NCBI GenBank assembly: GCA_035443705.1
Contig: DAORSV010000042.1
Span: forward strand, 1-13,309
Source of the DNA: CADEGZ01 sp035443705
Lineage (GTDB): Bacteria > Pseudomonadota > Gammaproteobacteria > UBA6186 > Azoamicaceae
Direction: 5' to 3'
Length of the DNA stretch: 13,309 bases
Part shown: one piece after another, positions 1-7,438 of the stretch
Layout: each line of letters opens with the position of its first letter
Numbering within the stretch: position 1 is the first letter of the stretch
Program-made: the position numbers and the translations under genes
Notes under the pieces: model-generated
The model's database searches: none
What the model saw: the letters and a program-made list of their open reading frames with translations, nothing else
Told to the model about the DNA's origin: nothing

Positions 1-84
1 AGATTTCTGAGGAGGGTATTTGGGAAATATGCATCCGTCTACCAAAAGAATTACCTTAATGGCTATAAGAGAGGGGTGTTTTTG

Positions 85-93
85 TGGTATGAT
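85..93 (+). promoter_or_regulatory. Possible extended -10 promoter for the small ORF at 176
   Basis: A TG-n-TATGAT element (TG at 85-86, hexamer 88-93) matches the extended -10 form, with five of six bases of TATAAT. There is no good -35 at the right distance (65-70 reads ataaga), which extended -10 promoters can tolerate. Transcription would start near 100 and leave a leader of about 75 nt before the ATG at 176. This is a sequence-match inference in AT-rich DNA, so chance is possible. Confidence 0.3.
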
Positions 94-131
94 TAATCTG
101 TTGGTGTTGCATAGGTCTATTACCTGAGTTG

Positions 132-143
132 AGTTAATTAACT
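132..143. repeat. 12-bp perfect palindrome AGTTAATTAACT
   Basis: The 12 bases are their own reverse complement. The site lies 32 nt before the start codon at 176 and downstream of the possible -10 at 88-93, so it could be an operator. It is entirely AT-rich at its core, and such palindromes arise by chance in AT-rich intergenic DNA. No function is assigned. Confidence 0.35.
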
Positions 144-163
144 AATTCTCTTAATTTACCGTC

Positions 164-169
164 AAGGGG
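164..169 (+). promoter_or_regulatory. Ribosome binding site of the small ORF
   Basis: AAGGGG lies 6 nt before the ATG at 176. It is one of the better Shine-Dalgarno matches in the window and is the main support for calling the 68-residue ORF a gene. Confidence 0.5.
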
Positions 170-175
170 TGTCAA

Positions 176-382
176 ATGGAATCCGGTTATCGATTTGATG
201 AATATATTCAATATCTGAGAGAGAGCTTCGTGAATCTTGTGGAATATCGAGAGCGAACGGGCACTTTGGAAGCGAATGTTGTTCAAATTAAAGAGGCTCT
301 ATTTAATGAAGATCCTTTTATAGTCTTTAATGCGAGTGTTGCTGCCACGGTTGTTCTATCCGATAAATTTATTTATCACTAA
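176..382 (+). CDS. Small hypothetical protein, 68 aa
   Basis: I do not recognise this protein. It starts at an ATG with a good AAGGGG ribosome binding site 6 nt upstream and ends at TAA. The product is acidic and looks soluble. An N-terminal stretch rich in Tyr, Arg and Glu (MESGYRFDEYIQYLRESF) is probably helical. The C-terminal third (FIVFNASVAATVVLSDKF) is more hydrophobic but too polar for a clear membrane segment, and there is no signal peptide or Cys/His cluster. It stands alone: 184 nt separate it from the OPT gene on the same strand. It could be a lineage-restricted small protein or a chance ORF. The ribosome site and near-absence of overlapping alternatives favour a real gene. Confidence 0.5.
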   Translation: MESGYRFDEYIQYLRESFVNLVEYRERTGTLEANVVQIKEALFNEDPFIVFNASVAATVVLSDKFIYH

Positions 383-566
383 GTCTTTTGTTAATAACTT
401 CTTTTTTTGTGATTAATTCTTCAATGAGCAACTTGGGAAGAAAAAAGTTTCACTGCTGTCTTATTCCATGTTAATTTGATCTGTATCGAATTTTAGTCAA
501 TTATTTGTTTGCTTTGTACTGTGTTTTTCAGAAGTGTAGATTGTTAACGAACTAAGAGGTAAGAAA
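383..566 (+). other. Intergenic leader before the OPT transporter gene
   Basis: This 184-nt AT-rich stretch should hold the promoter of the OPT-yciA pair. I see only a weak candidate: TTGATC at 476-481, a 17-nt spacer and AATTAT at 499-504, each hexamer matching four of six consensus bases. A clear AAGAGGT Shine-Dalgarno at 554-560 lies 6 nt before the ATG at 567. No strong stem-loop followed by a T-run is visible after the small ORF, so it may not be separately terminated. Confidence 0.4.
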
Positions 567-2573
567 ATGTCATCGGCAGAACCAAGAGACGAAGTTGTCC
601 CTTTTATACCAGCGTCTAAATCACTCCCTGAAATAACGCCACGCGCGTTAGTTCTCGGTATTTTTTTGGCCGTGGTCTTAGCCGCTTCTAGTACTTTTGT
701 GGGATTAAAAATTGCGCGGACGATCGCGGCTTCTATTCCCGCTGCTTTAATTTCGATGTTGATTTTACGACGTTTTAAAAGCGCGAATATTCTTGAAAAC
801 AACATGGTGCAAACCATTGCATCCGCAGGCGAAGTGGTTGCTGCAGGCGTAATTTATACTTTACCAGCGCTTATTCTGATGGGCTATTGGCAATCTTTTA
901 ATTATTTACAGACAACAATGATTGCGATGATTGGCGGGATATTGGGTGTTTTATTTTCTGTTCCCTTAAGACGAACCATGATTGTAAAAGACAAGTTACC
1001 CTATCCAGAGGGACTGGCAACGGGGGAAGTCTTAAGGGTGGGAGAAGATACGCAGGCAGGATCAGCAAAGGTTTTATTAAAAGCCAGCTTATTTTCGGCG
1101 GGACTTGCGTTTTTACAGAGTGGATTTAAAATCGCTGGAGAACACGTTCAATATTGGACCAAGGCGGGTTCTACTGCATTTGGTGCAAGCTTGGCGTTGT
1201 CCCCGGTTTTAATGGCCGCAGGCTATATCGTTGGTATGCGGGGACTCTTTGCTTTTATGGTAGGCGGTGTGTTGACATGGGGTATTGCTATTCCCATTTT
1301 TGTCAATATGTACGGGCTGCCTGAAGCGCCGGATTTGCAATCCGCTATGGGCATGATTCAAAAAGCGCATTTTCGTTACATTGGAGTGGGTGTGTTAGCC
1401 GTAGGTGGATTGTGGGGCGTTATTAGTTTGATAAAGCCCATTGTTGAGGCGTTTAGAGTATCGATGCAGGCAATGAAAGCGCATAAAAGCGAATTTGCAA
1501 CCATGCTTCGAACTGATCGTGATATACCTTTTAAATATGTTATTTGGGGTGTCGTTGGGCTTGCAATTCCTATTTTTATTTTATTTTTTTCCGTGATAAA
1601 TAATGCACATTTTGCGATTGATCAAACAGTATTTTGGGGTATGATTGTTTTTGCGACAATCTTCTCATTAATAGTCGCTTTTATTGCCGCTGCTATTGCG
1701 GCGTATATAACCGGTATTGTGGGAACCACAGCGTTACCGATTTCAGGCATTACTATTTTTGCTATTATCACTTTTGCGAGTATTTTATTAATTATCTTAA
1801 GACCATACATTGATTTTGAGCTAAATACAGATTTAGCGCTAAAAGCGGCTGCCATTGTGATTGTATTTTCCGCTATTATTTGTGTGGCAGGCGCTGTGAG
1901 TGGTGATAATATGCAAGACTTAAAGGCTGGACAGTTGGTAGGCGCAACGCCTTGGAAACAACAGTTAATGTTAGTCGTAGGTGCTGTTGCTGCTGCATTA
2001 GTTATCCCTTTTATTTTGCAGACCACTTTTGAGGCTTATGGTATAGGGGATGTTTTACCACGCGCAGGGATGAACCCTGAACATGCGTTGCCCGCGCCAC
2101 AAGCGACATTAATGGCAACGGTTGCTAAGGGTTTTTTTATTGGTCAATTACCTTGGAATATGATTTTAATTGGTGTAGCCTTAGCGGTTGTCGCGATTAT
2201 TTTTGATACCTATTTGAAAAAAACGAATAGTACTTATCGCTTTCACCCTTTATTGTTTGCGCTTGGCATTTACTTTCCTTTAAGTTATGTAACGGCATTT
2301 TTTATGGGTGGATTGGTTCGTTCTTTAGCCAATTGGGGCAAGAAATCTAAAGATGACGCTTCTGAGACCAACCATGGTATTTTATGTGCATCGGGTATTA
2401 TCGCAGGAGAAGCCATTTTAGGTGCTTTGTTGACCATTCCGTTTGCCTACTATCAATCAACCGATATTTTTGCATTAAAAGTGGAGTGGTTAACACGTCA
2501 CGAAACCTTAATTGGCGTATTCCTCTATGTGGGATTATGTGCCTATTTATATAAACGTGGCAGAAAAGCGTAG
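567..2573 (+). CDS. OPT-family oligopeptide transporter
   Basis: This 668-residue inner-membrane protein belongs to the oligopeptide transporter (OPT, PF03169) family. Members are thought to import small peptides or metal chelates by proton symport. It is hydrophobic throughout, with many membrane segments from about residue 27 to the C-terminus. Recognisable family blocks are GLKIARTIAASIPAA (46-60), ENNMVQTIASAGE (77-89) and LPYPEG (144-149), then in the second half GDNMQDLKAGQLVGATPWK and MNPEHALPAPQATLMA. The length is normal for bacterial members, and both ends look complete. The ATG is set by AAGAGGT at 554-560. yciA follows after 13 nt, so the two are probably co-transcribed. The substrate cannot be read from sequence: peptides are the default, and iron-siderophore or glutathione-type compounds are alternatives. 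Family assignment is firm, substrate is not. Confidence 0.93.
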   Translation: MSSAEPRDEVVPFIPASKSLPEITPRALVLGIFLAVVLAASSTFVGLKIARTIAASIPAALISMLILRRFKSANILENNMVQTIASAGEVVAAGVIYTLPALILMGYWQSFNYLQTTMIAMIGGILGVLFSVPLRRTMIVKDKLPYPEGLATGEVLRVGEDTQAGSAKVLLKASLFSAGLAFLQSGFKIAGEHVQYWTKAGSTAFGASLALSPVLMAAGYIVGMRGLFAFMVGGVLTWGIAIPIFVNMYGLPEAPDLQSAMGMIQKAHFRYIGVGVLAVGGLWGVISLIKPIVEAFRVSMQAMKAHKSEFATMLRTDRDIPFKYVIWGVVGLAIPIFILFFSVINNAHFAIDQTVFWGMIVFATIFSLIVAFIAAAIAAYITGIVGTTALPISGITIFAIITFASILLIILRPYIDFELNTDLALKAAAIVIVFSAIICVAGAVSGDNMQDLKAGQLVGATPWKQQLMLVVGAVAAALVIPFILQTTFEAYGIGDVLPRAGMNPEHALPAPQATLMATVAKGFFIGQLPWNMILIGVALAVVAIIFDTYLKKTNSTYRFHPLLFALGIYFPLSYVTAFFMGGLVRSLANWGKKSKDDASETNHGILCASGIIAGEAILGALLTIPFAYYQSTDIFALKVEWLTRHETLIGVFLYVGLCAYLYKRGRKA

Positions 2574-2586
2574 GCGGGTTTTTGAA

Positions 2587-3003
2587 ATGAAGAGCAAAAA
2601 AGGGCGAGATCCAGTAAGACCTATAGAGCCTATAGAACCTACTGGTGAACTCGTGATCCAAACCGTCGCGATGCCAGCAGATGCGAATGCTTATGGTGAT
2701 ATTTTTGGTGGATGGTTGTTGTCTCAAATGGACGTTGGTGGAGCTGTATTGGCACATCAACGTGCGCACAATCGAGTGGCAACAGTTGCCATCGATAAGC
2801 TCACTTTTATGAAACCGGTTTATGTGGGCGATTTGGTTTGTTGTTATGCAAAAACCTTCAAAACAGGTCATTCTTCTATCACGATTCAATTACAAGTCTT
2901 TGCTAGCCGGATGCGCATGGGCGCGCATGAACAAATCGCAGAAGGGCTTTTTACCTTTGTTGCAATAGATGACAATGGACGCCCTAAGTCTATTAATTGG
3001 TGA
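2587..3003 (+). CDS. yciA: YciA-type acyl-CoA thioesterase (hotdog fold)
   Basis: This 138-residue cytoplasmic enzyme should hydrolyse acyl-CoA thioesters to free acid and CoA. From residue 20 it follows E. coli and H. influenzae YciA closely: GELVIQTVAMPADANAYGDI, then FGGWLLSQMD, VGDLVCCYAK and FTFVAIDDNGRP. Asp49 in the SQMD motif corresponds to the catalytic Asp44 of the H. influenzae enzyme. Hotdog thioesterases of this type form oligomers with active sites at the dimer interface. The frame is open upstream to an ATG at 2512 inside the OPT gene, but that 25-residue extension is an out-of-frame read of OPT coding. The ATG at 2587, with a moderate AGGCGGG site 8 nt upstream, fits the family length. 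The first 19 residues are basic, then carry a PIEPIEP repeat, and are not conserved. It probably shares an operon with OPT and converges on mutS with a 9-nt gap. Confidence 0.93.
   Translation: MKSKKGRDPVRPIEPIEPTGELVIQTVAMPADANAYGDIFGGWLLSQMDVGGAVLAHQRAHNRVATVAIDKLTFMKPVYVGDLVCCYAKTFKTGHSSITIQLQVFASRMRMGAHEQIAEGLFTFVAIDDNGRPKSINW
2620..2637 (+). repeat. Tandem 9-bp repeat within yciA
   Basis: CCTATAGAG is followed directly by CCTATAGAA, and a third partial unit CCT follows. The repeat encodes the PIEPIEP tract in the non-conserved N-terminal tail of YciA. Whole-codon units mean that gain or loss of a copy would keep the frame. Confidence 0.6.
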
Positions 3004-3012
3004 AAAACGCCT

Positions 3013-5436
3013 TTAGTTGGATTCTAGCGATAATAATTTTTGTTTTGCAATGGTAATGACAGAGGCAGGAACCCCCGCTAATTGTGCAACCTGAATGCCA
3101 TAACTTTGGCTAGCCGGACCTTCTTGTAGGCTATACAAAAATACGAGTGATTCACCAAATTCGACGGCATCTAGATGAACATTTGCGATAGTCGAATACG
3201 ATTTCGGCAATTCTGTCATCTCAAAATAGTGGGTCGAAAATAAGGTAAAAGCTTTAATCTCTGTTGTTAAGTAAGAGGCAATAGCCCATGCTAAAGACAA
3301 ACCATCAAAAGTGCCGGTGCCTCGGCCGATTTCATCTAATAAGACTAAACTTTGCGCTGTTGCGTTTTGTAGTATAAGTGCGGCTTCGGTCATTTCTACC
3401 ATAAAAGTAGAGCGACCACTACTGAGATCATCTTGTGCACCAATGCGAGTAAAAATTTTATCAAATTTACCAATTTTAGCGGATTGAGCTGGCACAAAAC
3501 TGCCAATATGCGCAAGCAAAACGATAAGTGCGTTTTGTCGCATATAAGTCGATTTTCCACCCATATTGGGGCCTGTAATCATCAGCATCCGTCGTGTATC
3601 GTTTAGTGTTAGATCATTCGGAATAAATGGCATTTTGAGGGTTTGTTCAACGATGGGGTGTCTTCCACGCTGTATATAACATTCGGTTGATTCGAGCAAT
3701 TGTGGGCGTTGCCAATGTAACGTTTCTGCACGTTCTGCCAGACAGGCTAAAACATCGATTGTCGCAACGGTTTCTGAGGTGGATTGCAACTGCAATAAGG
3801 ATTTTTGAATGTCGATCAAGATAGTTTCATACAGGTGTTTTTCTCTTAGCAGGGCACGCTCTTTACTGGAAAGAATTTTATCTTCAAAAGTTTTTAGTTC
3901 GGGGATAATAAAACGTTCTGCATTTTTTAGAGTTTGGCGTCGCGTATAGTAACTGGGCGCTTGAGTCGCTTGGCCACGGCTAATTTCGATATAATAACCA
4001 TGAATACGATTATAACCTACTTTTAATGTAGAGAGACCCGTTTTTTGTCGTTCTGCTGTTTCCAATTGGATTAAAAAATTTTCTGCATTTTGGCTAATGT
4101 TTCGAATCTCGTCGAGTTCTTGATCAAAGCCTTCTTTAATAACACCACCATCTCGAATCATGTTGGGTGGATTTTCAATAATGGCAGATTCGAGCAGATT
4201 ATAGAGTTCAGGAAAAGTAAACAGTTGTTTTGAGAGGGTTGATAACAAGGATTCCGTATATTTTTCGGTGTGCGATTTCAGAATGGGTAATTTTTTTAAG
4301 GCGTTTTTGAGACGCAGTAGATCCTGTGGTCTTGCAGAAAGTAAAGCAATGCGCGACAAAATACGTTCCATATCCCCCATGGTTTTAAGAGTTTCTTGTA
4401 AGGTGAGGTAATCTTGATTTTTAAAGAGTGCACTAACCGCATCTAAGCGAGCATTCAAAATCAATCGAGATAATATAGGCATATGAAGCCATCGAGCCAA
4501 TAATCGGCTTCCCATAGGGGTTTGTGTAGAATTGATGACAGATAATACCGTATTGTCACGTTCGCCTTTTAGATTACGTGTTAACTCTAAATTTCGACGG
4601 GTATTAGAATCTATCCCCAATATATCTTTCGTTGATTCTACAATAATACTGTGAATATGCGGTAAGTTTGCGCGTTGTGTGTCTTTTACATAGTGTAATA
4701 CTGCGCCCGCTGCACTTAATCCAACAGAGAGTCCTTTGTTTTTTAATATATTATAGTCTTCCGTTGTAAAATGGCTGCTGAGTATTTGAGTTGCTGTATT
4801 GAACTCGAATTCGGTTTGCAATCGATGTTGTAGACGACTGGTTTTTGGAAAAATAAGATGGGCAGGGAGCACCTCTGAAATTAAAATTTCTGAGGGCTTA
4901 ATGCGTTCTAGTTCTTGTAATAAATTGGATTCTGTTGCAGTTTCTGAGATATAAAAACGACCACTTGCCAAGTCTAAATAAGCAAAGCCATAGAGCACAT
5001 TTGGATTTGTTTTTTCAGCGTTAACATGCAGCGCCATAATATAATTGTCTTCACTTTCGTTTAAGAGCGCTTCATCTGTTAGAGTGCCCGGTGTTAAAAT
5101 ACGAACCACACGTCGTTCTACAGGGCCTTTGCTGGTACTGGGATCGCCTATTTGTTCGCAGATAGCAATTGTTTCACCAAGACGCACTAATTTTGCGAGA
5201 TAGTTTTCGGCAGCATGATAGGGCACTCCTGCCATGGGGATTGGATTCCCTTGGTTTTGTCCACGCGCTGTCAGTGTGATATTTAAAAGTTCTGATGCGC
5301 GTTTTGCATCTTCAAAAAATAGTTCGTAAAAATCGCCCATTCTATAAAATAACAGATGATCGCGATGTTCTGCTTTTATACGCAAATATTGTTGCATCAT
5401 GGGCGTGTGTTCGATTGGTTGAGTGCTGTTTTTCAC
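3013..5436 (-). CDS. mutS: DNA mismatch repair protein MutS, lacking the C-terminal tetramerisation tail
   Basis: MutS binds mismatches and small loops and, with ATP, recruits MutL. The mismatch-reading Phe-X-Glu is F36-Y-E38, the same numbering as in E. coli, which supports the chosen start. Walker A GPNMGGKST is at 622-630, Walker B acidic residues are D701 and E702 in LLDEIGRGT, and the FSTH histidine is H736. Mismatch-binding, connector, lever/clamp and ATPase domains are all present. The protein has 807 residues and stops right after the final ATPase helix (QKLLSLESN), where E. coli MutS (853 residues) goes on about 50 more with the clamp-binding QMSLL and the tetramerisation domain. Reading past the TAA runs into antisense yciA, so a simple point nonsense mutation does not explain it. 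The start codon is GTG and directly abuts the tamB stop (TAAGTG), with GGAG 9 nt upstream, so translation is probably coupled to tamB. Confidence 0.97.
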   Translation of the reverse strand: MKNSTQPIEHTPMMQQYLRIKAEHRDHLLFYRMGDFYELFFEDAKRASELLNITLTARGQNQGNPIPMAGVPYHAAENYLAKLVRLGETIAICEQIGDPSTSKGPVERRVVRILTPGTLTDEALLNESEDNYIMALHVNAEKTNPNVLYGFAYLDLASGRFYISETATESNLLQELERIKPSEILISEVLPAHLIFPKTSRLQHRLQTEFEFNTATQILSSHFTTEDYNILKNKGLSVGLSAAGAVLHYVKDTQRANLPHIHSIIVESTKDILGIDSNTRRNLELTRNLKGERDNTVLSVINSTQTPMGSRLLARWLHMPILSRLILNARLDAVSALFKNQDYLTLQETLKTMGDMERILSRIALLSARPQDLLRLKNALKKLPILKSHTEKYTESLLSTLSKQLFTFPELYNLLESAIIENPPNMIRDGGVIKEGFDQELDEIRNISQNAENFLIQLETAERQKTGLSTLKVGYNRIHGYYIEISRGQATQAPSYYTRRQTLKNAERFIIPELKTFEDKILSSKERALLREKHLYETILIDIQKSLLQLQSTSETVATIDVLACLAERAETLHWQRPQLLESTECYIQRGRHPIVEQTLKMPFIPNDLTLNDTRRMLMITGPNMGGKSTYMRQNALIVLLAHIGSFVPAQSAKIGKFDKIFTRIGAQDDLSSGRSTFMVEMTEAALILQNATAQSLVLLDEIGRGTGTFDGLSLAWAIASYLTTEIKAFTLFSTHYFEMTELPKSYSTIANVHLDAVEFGESLVFLYSLQEGPASQSYGIQVAQLAGVPASVITIAKQKLLSLESN

Positions 5437-7428
5437 TTAGTTTTTCTCCATTGAGAAGGTCAGATCGCCGCCTATGCCTTCTGTTCCTGTTTCAGCGCTG
5501 GCAGTAAAAAATCGGCTTAAAAAGTATTTTAAACGAATTGTCGCGATGGGTTCTATAATACTTTGTAAATATTGTAAATACAATTTTTGAGAAAGAGATT
5601 TTCCAACCACAAGAACGGTATCAGCACCGCCTTGAGTGTAAAATGTTTTATTGGTTGGTTTTGATTCTAAATTAAATTCTTCTAGTTTTAAGTTTTTTTG
5701 GAGAAAATCAACAAAGGGATTTGCTGTACCTGAAAATAAAAAAGCCGTTTGAGCGAAAAGTTGTCGTTGATTTTCATCACCAGAGACTTCGCTTTGTCCA
5801 AAACCCAAACGCGATAAAATATCGGCACCTTTTAAATTATTATCGCTAGAATAGGGGTGGTAAATGGGATGTAACAAAGTACCCTGTACATAGAGCCCAA
5901 TATTACTATTGGTAATATTGCCTTGTTGTACGCGATTTTGAGATATCAAGATATCTAAGAGCGGATCTTTGAGCAACGTGCCTGGCGGAAACAATAAATG
6001 ACCACGGTGAATGTATCGCGTTGCTCCTTGTAAACGATATTTACCTTCTTTAATGGTCAGTTTTCCATTACCTGTTAGGAGACCATCAGGCCGCTCGTTA
6101 ATAGTCAGTTTTCCACCCACTGTTCCAATGATACCGTACCCATCAAAATGTAAATTATTTTCAATCACCACATAAAGATTGGGGATAATTCTAAAGCCAT
6201 TCGTCCTGGTCGCAGGTTCTGAGGAATTTGTAAGAACAATATCTTTAGAAAGCAAGGTAACATTTTTTTGATCTTGCATCGCAAGGTAAGCTTTATGGAT
6301 TAAGAGAGTGCCATCAACAAACAGCGTATTATTATTAAGACTTAAGGTTAATGTCGGTGATCCTATTATTTGCATATTCTGGGTATTATAAATTTGTAGA
6401 TTTTTTCCGCTGAGATTCAGTGAAAGTCTTTTTTCAGTATTGAATCGCAGGGTGCCATCCACTTGAAATTTGCCTGCTCCAGAATAAGCAAAACCTTTTA
6501 TTAGCAAGGGATTTCCGATTTTTCCTGAAATATTGAGATTTAGATCTTTAATCGTTAGTGCTTGTTTTGGCACAAAGAAAGCAGCTAAATGGAGGTTTGA
6601 ATTTAAGCCTTGTTTACCATAATAAAAATCTCCTTTGATTTGTAAGCGTTGGGCGTTGTTTTGTAGTGTAATGTCTTTTACGGTAATATGGGTAGAAGAA
6701 AGTTGGATGATGCTAGGCGTTTTTAAAAACCAAGCTCCTGTTATTTCAGAATTAAAGTCTGCTTTATTGAGTTGTCCTGACCAATAATTTTGTGCTTGTT
6801 CAGGCACAAGGTAGCCATTGAAATTAGCCTTAACTTTTTTGGCATTATTTAAATTTACAATCCATTCAAATTGATTTTTAATCTGAGCGGATTGATTGAT
6901 GCTTATTTTGTTTTCGCCTAAAACCACTGTGCCCGTTGGGATTTGAAAGTGTTTGTCTATGGTGTTTATTTTGGCGTGTGCTTGCAGTGGCATATCAAAC
7001 CAAGACCCAGTTAGATTTTGAATATCAATGGAAAGATTTTGGCGATTAAATGTCATTTGAAATTGACCTATACCATTTTCTATAAAAAGAGGAGAAGTTG
7101 AGTTTTCCTTCCAAATAAAGGATGCATCTTCTAATTTTAAAAATGGCACGTCAATGATAGAACTGAACAGAGACATCATGTTGGTTTCAAAAATAACTTC
7201 TTTTGTAGAAAGTTGAAGTATCCCATTTTGGTAGGCAATATTTTGAAGAATCAGTCTATCTGTCCATTTACCCTTAATATTCTCTATTTGTAAGTCGCCA
7301 GGGATAACATTTTTTATGATAAAAAAACTGGTTTTACAACCCGATTCTGTGGAAAAAATCCAAAGGCTTATGACCAAAAAAAGGGTCAGAGGATAAAATA
7401 AATTGCGCCCGATTAATTTCCAAAACAT
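5437..7428 (-). CDS. tamB: TamB-like translocation and assembly module protein (short form)
   Basis: TamB is an inner-membrane-anchored periplasmic protein that works with TamA in outer-membrane protein assembly and, by recent views of the AsmA-like family, phospholipid transfer. An N-terminal hydrophobic anchor spans about residues 11-27. It is followed by a TamB-like start (IIKNVIPGDLQIENIKGKWT), a long run of beta-rich sequence, and the DUF490/TamB C-terminal domain over roughly the last 300 residues. The C-terminus contains GADILSRLGFGQ and a closing SLSQKLYLQYLQSIIEPIAT segment typical of the family. At 663 residues it is about half the E. coli length (1259), with both ends present, so the middle beta-repeat part is shortened. 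It begins 10 nt after the tamA stop without a clear Shine-Dalgarno site, suggesting coupling, and its own stop touches the mutS start. Assignment rests on both termini and on the tamA neighbour. Confidence 0.88.
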   Translation of the reverse strand: MFWKLIGRNLFYPLTLFLVISLWIFSTESGCKTSFFIIKNVIPGDLQIENIKGKWTDRLILQNIAYQNGILQLSTKEVIFETNMMSLFSSIIDVPFLKLEDASFIWKENSTSPLFIENGIGQFQMTFNRQNLSIDIQNLTGSWFDMPLQAHAKINTIDKHFQIPTGTVVLGENKISINQSAQIKNQFEWIVNLNNAKKVKANFNGYLVPEQAQNYWSGQLNKADFNSEITGAWFLKTPSIIQLSSTHITVKDITLQNNAQRLQIKGDFYYGKQGLNSNLHLAAFFVPKQALTIKDLNLNISGKIGNPLLIKGFAYSGAGKFQVDGTLRFNTEKRLSLNLSGKNLQIYNTQNMQIIGSPTLTLSLNNNTLFVDGTLLIHKAYLAMQDQKNVTLLSKDIVLTNSSEPATRTNGFRIIPNLYVVIENNLHFDGYGIIGTVGGKLTINERPDGLLTGNGKLTIKEGKYRLQGATRYIHRGHLLFPPGTLLKDPLLDILISQNRVQQGNITNSNIGLYVQGTLLHPIYHPYSSDNNLKGADILSRLGFGQSEVSGDENQRQLFAQTAFLFSGTANPFVDFLQKNLKLEEFNLESKPTNKTFYTQGGADTVLVVGKSLSQKLYLQYLQSIIEPIATIRLKYFLSRFFTASAETGTEGIGGDLTFSMEKN
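5446..5449 (-). promoter_or_regulatory. Ribosome binding site deciding the mutS GTG start
   Basis: GGAG, read on the - strand within the last codons of tamB (ATG GAG AAA AAC TAA), lies 9 nt before the GTG at 5436. Together with the E. coli-like position of F36 and E38 it favours this GTG over the internal methionines at residues 13-14. Confidence 0.6.
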
Positions 7429-7438
7429 AGAATAACCA

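Noticed and set aside
1..96. Open frames running in from the left edge: frame 3 (ISEEGIWEICIRLPKELP, stop 57-59) and frame 1 (stop 94-96), possible 3' end of an upstream gene.
   Set aside because: Both tails are too short to recognise. Frame 1 uses several rare codons (AGA, AGG, AGG, GGG). Frame 3 looks more natural, but nothing identifies it, so I did not call a gene.
476..504. A sigma70 promoter for the OPT gene (TTGATC, 17 nt, AATTAT).
   Set aside because: Each hexamer matches only four of six consensus bases in AT-rich DNA, which is expected by chance. It is mentioned only in the intergenic entry.
1622..2026. Antisense ORFs inside OPT, tamA, the permease and nrdB (for example the 134-codon frame on the - strand at 1622-2026).
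   Set aside because: They mirror the codon pattern of the real genes, have no recognisable domains and no ribosome sites.
2512..2586. An N-terminal extension of YciA starting at the ATG at 2512 inside the OPT gene.
   Set aside because: The 25 residues are an out-of-frame read of OPT coding sequence, are unlike YciA, and the ATG at 2587 gives the usual family length.
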